Assembly: GCA_965223775.1 (NCBI GenBank)
Contig: OZ245021.1
Coordinates: 2,108,001-2,172,000 of the forward strand
From: JAJDXW01 sp965223775
GTDB taxonomy: Bacteria; Pseudomonadota; Gammaproteobacteria; HK1
DNA: 64,000 bases
Direction: 5' to 3'
Positions 9,893-18,741 of this stretch are shown here, one piece after another. The notes below the pieces were generated by a model, which did no database searches, had not been told where the DNA came from, and saw nothing but the letters and a program-made list of their open reading frames with translations. A program made the position numbers and the translations under genes. The number at the start of each line of letters is the position of its first letter. The first letter of the stretch is position 1.

Positions 9893-12015
9893 CAGGCGCG
9901 CGCGGTTCTCCTCCCCGCCCGCTGCTTGCCGAGGGCGGCGGCGCGCCCCGAAAGGCTCGGATGGCTCATGAAGTACTCGTGGGCGGAGAACGCCTTCTTG
10001 CGGGGCTTGAGGCGGGTGTAGGTTCCGTCCGGCTCGAGCCGCCAGGTCTGCGCCTCGTCCGCGAGGTTCGCCCGAATGATCCGCTTGAGCACCTGGCGGT
10101 GCACGGTCGGATCCTCGATGGGCACCAGGGTCTCGACGCGCCGGTCGAGGTTGCGCGGCATCCAGTCCGCGGACGAGATGAACACCTTGGCGCCGCCGGT
10201 ATCGAGGCCGTGTCCGGCCGCGAAGCAGACGATCCGGCTGTGCTCGAGGAAGCGCCCGACGATGCTCTTCACCCGGATGTTCTCGGAGAGACCGGGGACC
10301 CCGGGACGAAGGGAGCAGATCCCGCGCACGACGAGGTCGATGGGGACGCCCACCTGCGACGCCCGGTACAGGTGCTCGATGATGACGCCGTCCACCAGCG
10401 AGTTGAGCTTTGCCACGATGCCGGCCGGCCGGCCGGCGTGCGCGTGCTCGATCTCCGCGTCGATGAGCTCGGTCAGGCGCTCGCGCAGGTTCAGGGGCGA
10501 TACCGCGAGCTTCTCGAACCGGTCCGGCGGCGCGGTGCTCGTCATGTAGTTGAAGAGCTTGGATGCATCGCGGCACAGGGCCCGATCGCAGGTGAAGAAC
10601 GAGATGTCGGTGTAGATCCGGGCCGTCACCGGGTGGTAGTTGCCCGTGCCGAAATGGGCGTACGAGCGAAGCCCGTTCCACTCCCGCCGCACCACCAGGG
10701 ATACCTTCGCGTGGGTCTTCAGGCGCACGAAGCCGTAGACCACGTTCACCCCCGCGCTCTCCAGGTTGCGCGCCCAGCGCAGGTTCCGCTCCTCGTCGAA
10801 CCGGGCCTTGAGCTCGACCAGGGCGGTGACCGACTTGCCGGCGTAGGCGGCCGCGGCGAGGGCGGCGACGATGGGGGAGTCGTCGCTCGTCCGGTACAGG
10901 GTCTGCTTGACGGACACCACGTTCGGGTCCGACGCCGCCTGGCGCAGGAACTCGGCCACCACGTCGAACTCCTCGTACGGGTGATGGACGATGAACTCGC
11001 TCTTGCGGATGGCCGCGAAGCAGTCGCCGTCGGAGTCGCGCACCCGCTCGGTGGCGCGCGGCGTGAACGCGGAGAAGAGGAGGTCGGGACGGGAGTCGAG
11101 CAGGAGCTCGCTCGTGTCGGCGAGGCCGAGCAGGCGCTGGCTGGCGACTAGGTCCCGCGAGGTGACGCCGACCTTGTCCATCAGGAAGGACTCGAGGTCT
11201 TCGGAGATGTCCCGATCGAGGGTGAGCCGGATGACCGCTCCCCGGCGCCGCTCGCGGAGCAGCCGCTCGAACTCGCGGACCAGGTCTTCGGCTTCCTCCT
11301 CGATCTCCACGTCGCTGTCCCGGAGCACCCGGCACACGCTCGAGTCCTCGACGCGAAATCCGGGGAAGAGACGGTCCACGAATGCCCGGATGACCTGCTC
11401 CACGGGGATGAAGCGGGCCGCCTCGCCGGGAATCTGGACGAACCTGGGGATGCCCTGGGGGATCGGAACGAGCCCGAACATCGGGTCTTCCGTGTCGCGG
11501 GCGCACCGGACCACCAGGCTGAAGCCGAGGTTGGGGATGAAGGGGAAGGGATGGGCGGGGTCGCTCGCGATGGGGGAGAGGACCGGAAAGATCTCGCTCG
11601 TGAAGTGCTCTTCGAGCCAGGATCGGTCCCCGTCGTCGAGCGCCGACTCGTCGAGCACGAAGATGCCCTGCTCGCGCATCTCGGCCACCAGCGCCTCCCA
11701 GCAGCGCTGCTGGCCGTCCATCAACGCCCGGGACCGGACCGCGATCGCCGCGAGCTGCTCGGCCGGGGTCATGCCGTCCTGGCTCGGGACCGTGATGCCG
11801 GCCTCCACCTGGCCGTTCAGGCCCGCGACCCGCACCATGTAGAACTCGTTGAGGTTGGTCGCGGAGATGGCGAGGAACCGCACCCGCTCGAGGAGGGGTA
11901 CGCTCGGATTCCGGGCTTCCTCGAGCACGCGCTCGTTGAACGCGAGCCAGGAGAGCTCGCGGTTGATGAAGCGCTCGGGCGAGTCCGGTCCGATTGCCGG
12001 AAAGGTGGTGGTCAC
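9892..12015 (-). CDS. ppk1: polyphosphate kinase 1
   Basis: This kinase polymerises the gamma-phosphate of ATP into inorganic polyphosphate at the membrane. The N-terminal domain begins with RFINRELSWLAFN; the two phospholipase-D-like catalytic domains contain the autophosphorylated His in LKTHAKVSLV and the second conserved His in GTGNYHPVTARIYTD. The GTG at 12015, preceded by GGAG, gives 707 residues, close to the family norm of about 690. An in-frame ATG at 12096 has no ribosome-binding site and would add 27 residues overlapping a repeat-like sequence. It is coupled to ppx and divergent from cinA. Confidence 0.93.
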   Translation of the reverse strand: MTTTFPAIGPDSPERFINRELSWLAFNERVLEEARNPSVPLLERVRFLAISATNLNEFYMVRVAGLNGQVEAGITVPSQDGMTPAEQLAAIAVRSRALMDGQQRCWEALVAEMREQGIFVLDESALDDGDRSWLEEHFTSEIFPVLSPIASDPAHPFPFIPNLGFSLVVRCARDTEDPMFGLVPIPQGIPRFVQIPGEAARFIPVEQVIRAFVDRLFPGFRVEDSSVCRVLRDSDVEIEEEAEDLVREFERLLRERRRGAVIRLTLDRDISEDLESFLMDKVGVTSRDLVASQRLLGLADTSELLLDSRPDLLFSAFTPRATERVRDSDGDCFAAIRKSEFIVHHPYEEFDVVAEFLRQAASDPNVVSVKQTLYRTSDDSPIVAALAAAAYAGKSVTALVELKARFDEERNLRWARNLESAGVNVVYGFVRLKTHAKVSLVVRREWNGLRSYAHFGTGNYHPVTARIYTDISFFTCDRALCRDASKLFNYMTSTAPPDRFEKLAVSPLNLRERLTELIDAEIEHAHAGRPAGIVAKLNSLVDGVIIEHLYRASQVGVPIDLVVRGICSLRPGVPGLSENIRVKSIVGRFLEHSRIVCFAAGHGLDTGGAKVFISSADWMPRNLDRRVETLVPIEDPTVHRQVLKRIIRANLADEAQTWRLEPDGTYTRLKPRKKAFSAHEYFMSHPSLSGRAAALGKQRAGRRTARA

Positions 12016-12083
12016 GGTGCAGGTTGCTCCGGCGGCGGCGGCGAGACGGGGAGCGCAAACGCTCGATGGTGGGGAAAGTCTAT

Positions 12084-12105
12084 CCTGATTGCGCATGAAG
12101 CTCAG
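12084..12105 (+). repeat. solo sequence resembling the MITE end at 19001-19173
   Basis: A 22-base stretch beginning cctgatt matches the reverse complement of the right end of the insertion at 19001-19173 at about 18 of 22 positions, including the run gaagctca. No matching opposite end was found within about 200 bases, so this is at most a solo or relic end. It lies in the ppk1-cinA divergent region. Confidence 0.35.
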
Positions 12106-12249
12106 GTTGGGAGCGCCGTCTTCCCGGGAGCGCCGCCCGCGGACCGGCACCCGAGGCGGAGCCGGCGGGCGGGAGGTGCACGCCGCCCGACCGCCGGTCC
12201 GGAACAGGCGGGTAAGATAGCGGCGGCACCGGCGATTGGGGGACGAGAC

Positions 12250-13509
12250 GTGCGTTGTGAGGTCATCGCGGTCGGCACCGAGCTTCTGCTCGGCCAGATC
12301 GTGGACACGAACTCGGCGTGGATGGGCGAGCAGCTCGCGCTCGCCGGGATCGACAGCCACTTCCAGACCAAGGTGGGGGACAACCACTCGCGCATGGTGA
12401 GCGCCCTTCGCCTCGCCCTCGGGCGGGCCGACGCGGTCATCATGTGCGGCGGGCTCGGCCCCACCCAGGACGACATCACCCGTGACGCCATCGCCGAGGT
12501 GATGGGAGCCGATCTCGTCCGTCACGAGTCCGTGGCGGAGCACCTTCGCGCCTACTTCAAGGCGCGGGGTCGCGAAATGCCGCTCAGCAACCTCCGCCAG
12601 GCCGACGTGCCGGCGGGAGCGAGCCGTATCTCCCAGATGCCGGGGACCGCACCCGGCCTCGTGTGCCCGATCGGCGAGAAGGTGATCTACGCCGTGCCGG
12701 GAGTTCCCTACGAGATGCGCATCATGCTGGAGGGCACGGTCATCCCGGACCTGAAGCGCCGCGCCGGGGTCTCCTCCGTCATCCGCAGCCGCACCCTTCG
12801 CACCTGGGGCACCTCCGAAGCGCGCCTCGGGGAGCTCGCCGCGGATCGCCTCGACGCCCTGGAGGGCACCGGCCGCGCCACCATCGCCTTCCTCGCGAGC
12901 GGCATCGAAGGCCTCAAGGTGCGGGTGACCGCCAAGGCGGAGAGCGAGGAGGCGGTCGCGCGGGTCCTCGACGAGGAGGAAGCGCACCTGCGGCGCATTC
13001 TCGGGGACCTCGTGTTCGGGGTGGACGACGAAACGATGGAGAAGGTCGTCCTCGGGTTGCTCCAGGAGCGCGGCCTCACCCTTGCGGTGGCCGAATCCGT
13101 GACCGGCGGGATGGTGGCGATGCGGCTCACCGCGGTACCGGGGGCGAGCGCGGTATTCCGGGGAGCGGTCGTCGCCTACGCGAGCGAGGTGAAGCATGAC
13201 GTCATCGACGTCCCGCGCGGGCCGGTGGTCTCACTGGACGCGGCGCGGGCCATGGCCGCCGGGGCTGCGCGTCGCCTCGGGGCCGACATCGGCCTCGCGA
13301 CCACCGGCGTGGCCGGCCCCGAGGGGCAGGAGGGGCACGTGCCCGGGACGGTCTTCCTCGGCCTGCATCGCGACGGCGAGAGCGAGGCCCACGAAGTGCG
13401 CCTGCCCGGCGACCGCGAGCGGATCCGGCAGTACGCGGTCATCGCCCTTCTCAACCTCCTGCGGCTCCGGCTCGTCGGATCGAGCCTCGCGGTCGTGCCG
13501 CGGAACTGA
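12250..13509 (+). CDS. cinA: CinA family nicotinamide-nucleotide amidohydrolase
   Basis: This 419-residue CinA protein has an N-terminal molybdopterin-binding (COG1058, NMN-related) domain starting CEVIAVGTELLLGQIVDTNSAW, and a C-terminal PncC-type NMN amidase domain (AVAESVTGGMVAMRL, then TTGVAGPEGQEG). It recycles nicotinamide mononucleotide released by DNA ligase; the old competence/damage-inducible name comes from regulation elsewhere. The GTG at 12250 is preceded by GGGGGACGAGAC and fits the family N-terminus. It is transcribed away from ppk1 and may be read together with the following glycerate kinase, 25 bases downstream. Confidence 0.93.
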   Translation: MRCEVIAVGTELLLGQIVDTNSAWMGEQLALAGIDSHFQTKVGDNHSRMVSALRLALGRADAVIMCGGLGPTQDDITRDAIAEVMGADLVRHESVAEHLRAYFKARGREMPLSNLRQADVPAGASRISQMPGTAPGLVCPIGEKVIYAVPGVPYEMRIMLEGTVIPDLKRRAGVSSVIRSRTLRTWGTSEARLGELAADRLDALEGTGRATIAFLASGIEGLKVRVTAKAESEEAVARVLDEEEAHLRRILGDLVFGVDDETMEKVVLGLLQERGLTLAVAESVTGGMVAMRLTAVPGASAVFRGAVVAYASEVKHDVIDVPRGPVVSLDAARAMAAGAARRLGADIGLATTGVAGPEGQEGHVPGTVFLGLHRDGESEAHEVRLPGDRERIRQYAVIALLNLLRLRLVGSSLAVVPRN

Positions 13510-13534
13510 CGCCGGCTCGCCCGCCCGCCGAGAG

Positions 13535-14896
13535 ATGGAGCCGGAACCGGGCGCGCTCCGGGAGCCCGGGAGCCGCGGGGGCCGAGAGGCGGGACGGGGC
13601 GCCCCGGAGGGGGGTATCGATCCGGAGAACCTGTTGCGGCGCATGTTCCGCGCGGCGGTGGACGCCGTCAGCGCGGATGCCTGCGTTCCGCCCGCGCTCC
13701 CCGATCCCGCCGGGGGTCGCACGGTGGTGGTGGGCGCGGGCAAGGCGGCGGCGGCGATGGCCCGCGCGGTGGAGCGCGAATGGAGCGCCCGCGGGCACCC
13801 GGCGCCGCGCGGGCTCGTCGTGACCCGCTACGGGCATGCCGTGGACTGCCGTCACATCGAGGTCATCGAAGCGGCTCATCCTGTCCCGGATGTGGCCGGC
13901 CGCGAGGCGGCGGAGCGGATCCTCGGGCTCGCGAACGGGCTCGGGTCCGAGGATCTCCTGCTCTGCCTCGTCTCCGGGGGCGGTTCGGCCCTGCTGGCCG
14001 CTCCCGCTCCCGGGGTGGCGCTCGACGACAAGCAGGCCATCAACCGGGCGCTGCTCGCGAGCGGAGCGAACATCACGGAGATGAACACCGTCCGCAAGCA
14101 CCTCTCCCGGATCAAGGGTGGCCGGCTCGCGGCCGCGAGCCATCCCGCGAGGTGCCACGCCGTGCTCGTCTCCGACGTTCCGGGCGACGACCCGGCGACC
14201 ATCGCCTCCGGTCCAACGGTGGCGGATCCGACGACGGTGGCGGACGCGCGCGAGGTCGCCGCGCGCTACGGCGTGCCGCTTCCCGCGTCCGTCGAGGACT
14301 GGTGGGAGAGGGCGGAATCGGAGTCGCCGAAGCCGGGCGACCCCCGTCTCTCCCGAAGCACCGTGGAAGTCGTGGCAAGTGCCCGGCAGGCCCTGGAGGC
14401 GGCGGCGCGGGTGGCGCACGAGGCGGGCTACGACGTTCTCGTCCTCGGTGACGCGATCGAGGGCGAGGCGCGCGAGGTGGCACTCGTGCACGCGGGCATC
14501 GCCCGACATGCGCGCCGGTGGGGACAGCCGGCCCGGCCCCCCTGCGTGATCCTGTCCGGAGGCGAGACCACGGTGACCGTGCGGGGCGGCGGGAGGGGCG
14601 GGCGGAACGCCGAGTTCCTGCTCGCCCTCGCGGCGGCCCTCGACGACCTGCCGGGGGTCTTCGCGCTCGCCGCCGATACCGACGGGATCGACGGCACGGA
14701 GTCGAACGCGGGGGCGGTCTATCGGCCGGGCCTCGTGGGCAAGGCGCGGGCGCTCGGCCTCGATCCGCGGGCGGCGCTGGCCGCCAACGACGGCTTCGGG
14801 TTCTTCGAGGCGCTCGGAGCGCTCGTCGAGACCGGACCGACCCTGACCAACGTCAACGACTTCCGCGCGGTCGTGATCGCGACCCGGGGTCCGTAA
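13535..14896 (+). CDS. gck: glycerate 2-kinase (MOFRL family)
   Basis: This 453-residue kinase phosphorylates D-glycerate, most likely to 2-phosphoglycerate. It has the DUF4147 N-terminal domain (VVVGAGKAAAAMARAVE, CLVSGGGSALLAAP) and the C-terminal MOFRL domain (ILSGGETTVTVRGGGRGGRNAE, DTDGIDG). Members have been called hydroxypyruvate reductase TtuD, but this fold is the class II kinase GckA. It precedes pyruvate kinase by 54 bases, the same pairing as ttuD-ttuE in tartrate use. With mtdA and fchA in this window it would also fit serine-cycle or glycerate metabolism; that link is inference. Confidence 0.88.
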   Translation: MEPEPGALREPGSRGGREAGRGAPEGGIDPENLLRRMFRAAVDAVSADACVPPALPDPAGGRTVVVGAGKAAAAMARAVEREWSARGHPAPRGLVVTRYGHAVDCRHIEVIEAAHPVPDVAGREAAERILGLANGLGSEDLLLCLVSGGGSALLAAPAPGVALDDKQAINRALLASGANITEMNTVRKHLSRIKGGRLAAASHPARCHAVLVSDVPGDDPATIASGPTVADPTTVADAREVAARYGVPLPASVEDWWERAESESPKPGDPRLSRSTVEVVASARQALEAAARVAHEAGYDVLVLGDAIEGEAREVALVHAGIARHARRWGQPARPPCVILSGGETTVTVRGGGRGGRNAEFLLALAAALDDLPGVFALAADTDGIDGTESNAGAVYRPGLVGKARALGLDPRAALAANDGFGFFEALGALVETGPTLTNVNDFRAVVIATRGP

Positions 14897-14950
14897 GTCT
14901 CGACAAGGCTCGAGATGACTCGATCGCGCCGGCTCGGCGGGGAGAGAATC

Positions 14951-16399
14951 ATGCAGCGTTCACGCAAGGCCAAGATCATGGCCACCCTGGGGCCGGCGAG
15001 CGATGAGCGTGAGGTCATCGCAACCCTGTTCCGGGCCGGAGCGGATCTGTTCCGGCTCAACTTCAGCCACGGGGTGCTTGAGGACCACCGCCGGCGGGTG
15101 GAGAGCATCCGCTCGGTCGAGGAGGAGGAGGGACGCCCGATCGGGATCCTCCTCGACCTCCAGGGGCCGAAGTTCCGGCTCGGGACGTTCGGCGAGGACG
15201 GGGCGGTGGAAGTGCGCGCCGGCGAGCCCTTCCGTCTCGACCTGGACGATCGCCCGGGAGATGCGCGGCGGGTGACGTTTCCGCACCCCGAGCTCTACCC
15301 CGCCCTCGTTCCCGGCACCCCCCTGCTCGTGGACGACGGCCGGCTCCGGTTCACCGTGAGCGCGCACGGCGAGGACTACGCGGAGATGGAGATCGTGGTC
15401 GGCGGCGAGCTCTCCGACCGCAAGGGGGTGAACGTGCCCGGCGTGGTCCTGCCCCTGTCGGCGATGACGGACAAGGACCGCCGCGATGCGGCTCTCGGCC
15501 TCGAGCTCGGGGTGGACTGGATCGCGCTCTCGTTCGTGCAGCGGGCGGAGGATGCGGGCGATCTGCGGGCGCTCGTCGGCAACCGGTGCCGGGTGATGGC
15601 GAAGCTCGAGAAGCCGGCCGCGCTCGAAGCCCTGGACTCCATCGTGAACGCGTTCGACGCGGTGATGGTCGCGCGGGGCGATCTCGGGGTGGAGATGCCG
15701 CCGGAGACCATCCCGACTGCGCAGCGGCGCATCGTGCGCGCCTGTCGGGAGACCGGGAAACCGGTGGTGGTGGCGACCCAGATGCTCGAGTCGATGGTGA
15801 GCTCTCCGGTCCCGACCCGGGCCGAGGCTTCGGATGTGGCGACCGCCGTGTACGAGGGTGCGGACGTGGTGATGCTCTCGGCGGAGACCGCGGCGGGCCA
15901 GTACCCGGTGGAGTCGGTCGAGATCATGAACCGGATCATCGAGCAGATCGAAGGGGACGAGTACTACCAGGACGCGATCGAGGGCGAGCGCATGAACCCG
16001 GAGCCGACGGTGGCGGACGCCATCTGCTACTCCCTCCAGAGCACCGCCCGCGTGCTGTCCACTCCCGCGGTGGTTGCCTACACCGCGTCGGGCTTTTCGG
16101 CCGAGCGGGCGGCGCGCGAGCGGCCCGCGGTCCCCATCCTTGCCCTGACCCCCTACCTGGAGACCGCCCGGCAGCTCGCCCTCGTGTGGGGAGTGCACCC
16201 GGTCCGGGTGCGCGACGTGGCGGACGAGCACGAGATGGTGGAGGTCGCGTGCGAGGCGGCGGTGCGCGAAGGAGCCGCGCGGGTGGGAGATACGCTCGTC
16301 ATCGCGGCCGGGGTGCCCTTCGGGGCTTCGGGGACCACGAACATGATCCGGGTGGTGGAGATCCCCCCGGGGGCCGGCGTGAAAGAGAAAACACCGTGA
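14951..16399 (+). CDS. pyk: pyruvate kinase
   Basis: Pyruvate kinase makes pyruvate and ATP from phosphoenolpyruvate and ADP. The 482-residue protein has the TIM-barrel core (KIMATLGPAS, LFRLNFSHG, MVARGDLGVEMP), the catalytic Lys loop RVMAKLEKP, the PFIK-type helix ATQMLESM and a C-terminal regulatory domain. The ATG at 14951 has a GGAGAG Shine-Dalgarno 6-7 bases upstream. It follows glycerate 2-kinase, so the pair can take glycerate to 2-phosphoglycerate and, through enolase, to pyruvate. Confidence 0.95.
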   Translation: MQRSRKAKIMATLGPASDEREVIATLFRAGADLFRLNFSHGVLEDHRRRVESIRSVEEEEGRPIGILLDLQGPKFRLGTFGEDGAVEVRAGEPFRLDLDDRPGDARRVTFPHPELYPALVPGTPLLVDDGRLRFTVSAHGEDYAEMEIVVGGELSDRKGVNVPGVVLPLSAMTDKDRRDAALGLELGVDWIALSFVQRAEDAGDLRALVGNRCRVMAKLEKPAALEALDSIVNAFDAVMVARGDLGVEMPPETIPTAQRRIVRACRETGKPVVVATQMLESMVSSPVPTRAEASDVATAVYEGADVVMLSAETAAGQYPVESVEIMNRIIEQIEGDEYYQDAIEGERMNPEPTVADAICYSLQSTARVLSTPAVVAYTASGFSAERAARERPAVPILALTPYLETARQLALVWGVHPVRVRDVADEHEMVEVACEAAVREGAARVGDTLVIAAGVPFGASGTTNMIRVVEIPPGAGVKEKTP

Positions 16400-16417
16400 A
16401 TTCTCGCCGCAACCCAT

Positions 16418-16423
16418 TATAAT
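16418..16423 (+). promoter_or_regulatory. consensus -10 box, candidate aroG promoter
   Basis: A perfect TATAAT lies in an otherwise GC-rich 127-base gap between pyk and aroG. The -35 region (about 16395-16400) is poor. Use of this box would leave a leader of nearly 100 bases before the GTG at 16527. Confidence 0.45.
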
Positions 16424-16526
16424 TCCCGGTCCGGCCTTCCAAGGGTGCCCGATGGTCGGCGCTCGGGGGCGGGGCCGCGGGGAGTCGGGCAACCGAGCCG
16501 CAGTGCAAACCGGTAGTGGAGCAGAC

Positions 16527-17615
16527 GTGAAAGACAACCACGCTGGCGGGATCGACGACGTGCGCATCGAAGACGAATTTGCCGTCGCGTCGCCGCGCGA
16601 CGTACTGGGCGAGCTTCCGGTCACGGAGTCCGCCGCCCGGACCACGTTCGAGGCGCGCCAGGAGATCCGGCGGGTGCTCGAAGCCGAGGACGACCGCGCC
16701 ATCGTCGTGGTGGGGCCCTGCTCGATCCACGACCCGGAGGCGGCGCTCGACTATGCCGGGCGGCTCGCCGCGGTTCGCGAGCGGCTGGCGGACGATCTCC
16801 TCGTGATCATGCGGGTCTACTTCGAGAAGCCCCGCACCACCGTCGGCTGGAAGGGTCTCATCAACGACCCCGATCTCGACGGCACGTTCCGGATCGACCA
16901 TGGGCTTCGGGCAGCCCGCCGCCTGCTGCTCGATCTCAACGAGATGGGCGTGCCCTCCGGAGTCGAGTTCCTCGACGTGTTCACACCCCAGTACTTCGCC
17001 GACCTCGTGGCGTGGGGCGCGATCGGCGCACGCACGACCGAGAGCCAGGTGCACCGCCAGCTCGCGTCCGGGCTGTCCTGCCCGGTCGGGTTCAAGAACG
17101 GCACCACCGGCAACGTCAAGATCGCGGTCGATGCGATCGGCGCTTCGCGCGAGCCCCATCACTTCCTCGGGGTCACCAAGGAGGGGCGCGCGGGGATCTT
17201 CCGGACGACCGGGAACCTCGACTGCCACGTCATCCTGCGCGGCGGGGACCGGCCGAACTACGGCGCGGAGGACGTTGCGAAGACGAGCGCGCTGCTCGAG
17301 GGCGCGGGCCTGCCGCCGCGCGTCATGATCGACTTCAGCCACGCCAACAGCTTGAAGCAGCACGAGCGCCAGCTCCTCGTCGGCGAGGACGTGGCGGGTC
17401 AGATCGCGGGCGGTGACCGCCGCATCGTCGGGGTGATGATCGAGAGCAACCTCGTCGCCGGCCGGCAGGACGTGAAGCCCGGCGAGCCCCGGGTGTACGG
17501 GCAGAGCATTACCGACGCCTGCCTCGGCTGGGAGGACACCGAGCCCCTCCTCGAGCGCCTCGCGGCCGCAGTCCGGGCCCGGCGCCGGCTGCTCCGCGCC
17601 GCCGCCGCCGACTGA
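16527..17615 (+). CDS. aroG: 3-deoxy-7-phosphoheptulonate synthase, class I (AroG type)
   Basis: This DAHP synthase condenses phosphoenolpyruvate and erythrose 4-phosphate, the entry step of the shikimate pathway. The 362-residue chain shows VVGPCSIHD, MRVYFEKPRTTVGWKG, the metal and substrate residues in GFKNGTTGN, the MIDFSHANS strand and YGQSITDACLGWE. The GTG at 16527 has GGAG five bases upstream and gives an N-terminus (DDVRIEDE) aligned with E. coli AroG. Which aromatic amino acid inhibits it cannot be read from the sequence. It stands alone between pyk and an accessory stretch. Confidence 0.94.
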   Translation: MKDNHAGGIDDVRIEDEFAVASPRDVLGELPVTESAARTTFEARQEIRRVLEAEDDRAIVVVGPCSIHDPEAALDYAGRLAAVRERLADDLLVIMRVYFEKPRTTVGWKGLINDPDLDGTFRIDHGLRAARRLLLDLNEMGVPSGVEFLDVFTPQYFADLVAWGAIGARTTESQVHRQLASGLSCPVGFKNGTTGNVKIAVDAIGASREPHHFLGVTKEGRAGIFRTTGNLDCHVILRGGDRPNYGAEDVAKTSALLEGAGLPPRVMIDFSHANSLKQHERQLLVGEDVAGQIAGGDRRIVGVMIESNLVAGRQDVKPGEPRVYGQSITDACLGWEDTEPLLERLAAAVRARRRLLRAAAAD

Positions 17616-17890
17616 CCCCGCCGAACGCCGCGCCCCGGCCCGGAAGGTCCGCGGCCTCGCCCCGCCCCGGCCGATCGTCCTCCGGACGGGGACGTGGCCT
17701 CCTTGCCCGCGCCCGCCGTTCGGCGGGCCGCCAGCTCGACGGCAGCGACGATGGCGGAGCATCGAGGGCCGCGATGGTTGGATTACCATCGGGGTGGGCG
17801 AGGAAAGCAGGCAACGATGAGAGTGGAGATCCATCCCGGTCGCGCGCGGTGCGCGGAGAGCATGCATTCCGCTTCCAAGGCCGCGCCGCG

Positions 17891-18103
17891 GTGAAGAAGA
17901 GCGGACATCCGGCTCCCGGCCGGGCTTCAACGGCGGACCGGGCGATGGAGACGCCGCGCGAGATCTCGCTCGCGCCCGACTACATTCGCCGAATCATCCG
18001 GCTCGAAGCGATGCCCTTCAATTCGCCCGGTTCCGACAAGAGCTGGGTGCACAAGGCCCACGCGGACGCGGTGCGTCACCTGAGCTCGGCGAAGCGGCGT
18101 TGA
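17891..18103 (+). CDS. small protein upstream of a nucleotidyltransferase, function unknown
   Basis: A 70-residue basic protein can be read from the GTG at 17891. Its second half (about residues 20-70) reads like a genuine protein, with the segment ETPREISLAPDYIRRIIRL and a Lys/Arg-rich end. Its stop lies 4 bases before the next start, so the two genes are probably co-translated. It has no signal peptide or membrane segment and I do not recognise the family. The pairing could be a toxin-antitoxin-like module, but the small protein does not look like a HEPN partner. An ATG at 17945 would give a 52-residue version. Confidence 0.45.
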   Translation: MKKSGHPAPGRASTADRAMETPREISLAPDYIRRIIRLEAMPFNSPGSDKSWVHKAHADAVRHLSSAKRR

Positions 18104-18107
18104 GTCG

Positions 18108-18629
18108 GTGGACCCGTTCACCTCGCTTGCCGGCGCCCTCGCGGCGGACGGGGTGCGGTACGTCGTAATCGGCGTGTGGGGCGCGAACTACTACGCGCCG
18201 TCCGGCAGCGCGATGTTCACGACCCTCGATCGTGACCTCTTCCTGCCCGCGGACCCCGTTAATCTGCTCACTGCCTGGTGTGTCTGCGAGACGAGCGGAT
18301 TTGGCCTGTACGCCCGGGAAGAGCCGCTGGACATACCGCGCGACGCCGGCCTTGCCCGCGAGGTGGTCGATCGGCGTGTGCTCATCCGGGCGAGCGACGG
18401 GGCCGGCACCGACGTGGACCTGTCGCTCGTGATGAGCGGCTTCGATTTCGAGACGGTCTGGCCGGCGCGCCGGATGTTCGAGGTCGAAGGGGTCACGATC
18501 CCGGTCGCGAGGCTCGCTCATATCGTCGAGTCGAAAGCCAGGGCCGGCCGGGAGAAGGACCGGCTCTTCCTCGCGACCCACCGAGAGGAGCTCGAACAGA
18601 TCCTGTCCGACGACGAGCCGGGCGCCTGA
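18108..18629 (+). CDS. nucleotidyltransferase-fold protein (AbiEii/MNT-like)
   Basis: This 173-residue protein shows features of a minimal nucleotidyltransferase: a hydrophobic strand then Gly-rich turn (YVVIGVWGANYYAP), a first acidic pair in LDRDLFLP and a further acidic strand in TDVDLSLVM. It ends with the Lys-rich helix AHIVESKARAGREKDRLFL, typical of AbiEii or MNT-like proteins. The start is a GTG. The role is unknown: a toxin or antitoxin half, or a stand-alone transferase. It is followed by a dead mazF, which marks the spot as a landing site for toxin-antitoxin genes. Confidence 0.6.
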   Translation: MDPFTSLAGALAADGVRYVVIGVWGANYYAPSGSAMFTTLDRDLFLPADPVNLLTAWCVCETSGFGLYAREEPLDIPRDAGLAREVVDRRVLIRASDGAGTDVDLSLVMSGFDFETVWPARRMFEVEGVTIPVARLAHIVESKARAGREKDRLFLATHREELEQILSDDEPGA

Positions 18630-18741
18630 CACGTTTCCGCCGCGTCGACCGCTCCATCTTGTCACTGTCCGAGCCCAATCACACGGCTCGATTCCGGGGA
18701 ATCGTGCGCGCCCACGCCCCGGAGGTGGAGAGGGCCTGCTC

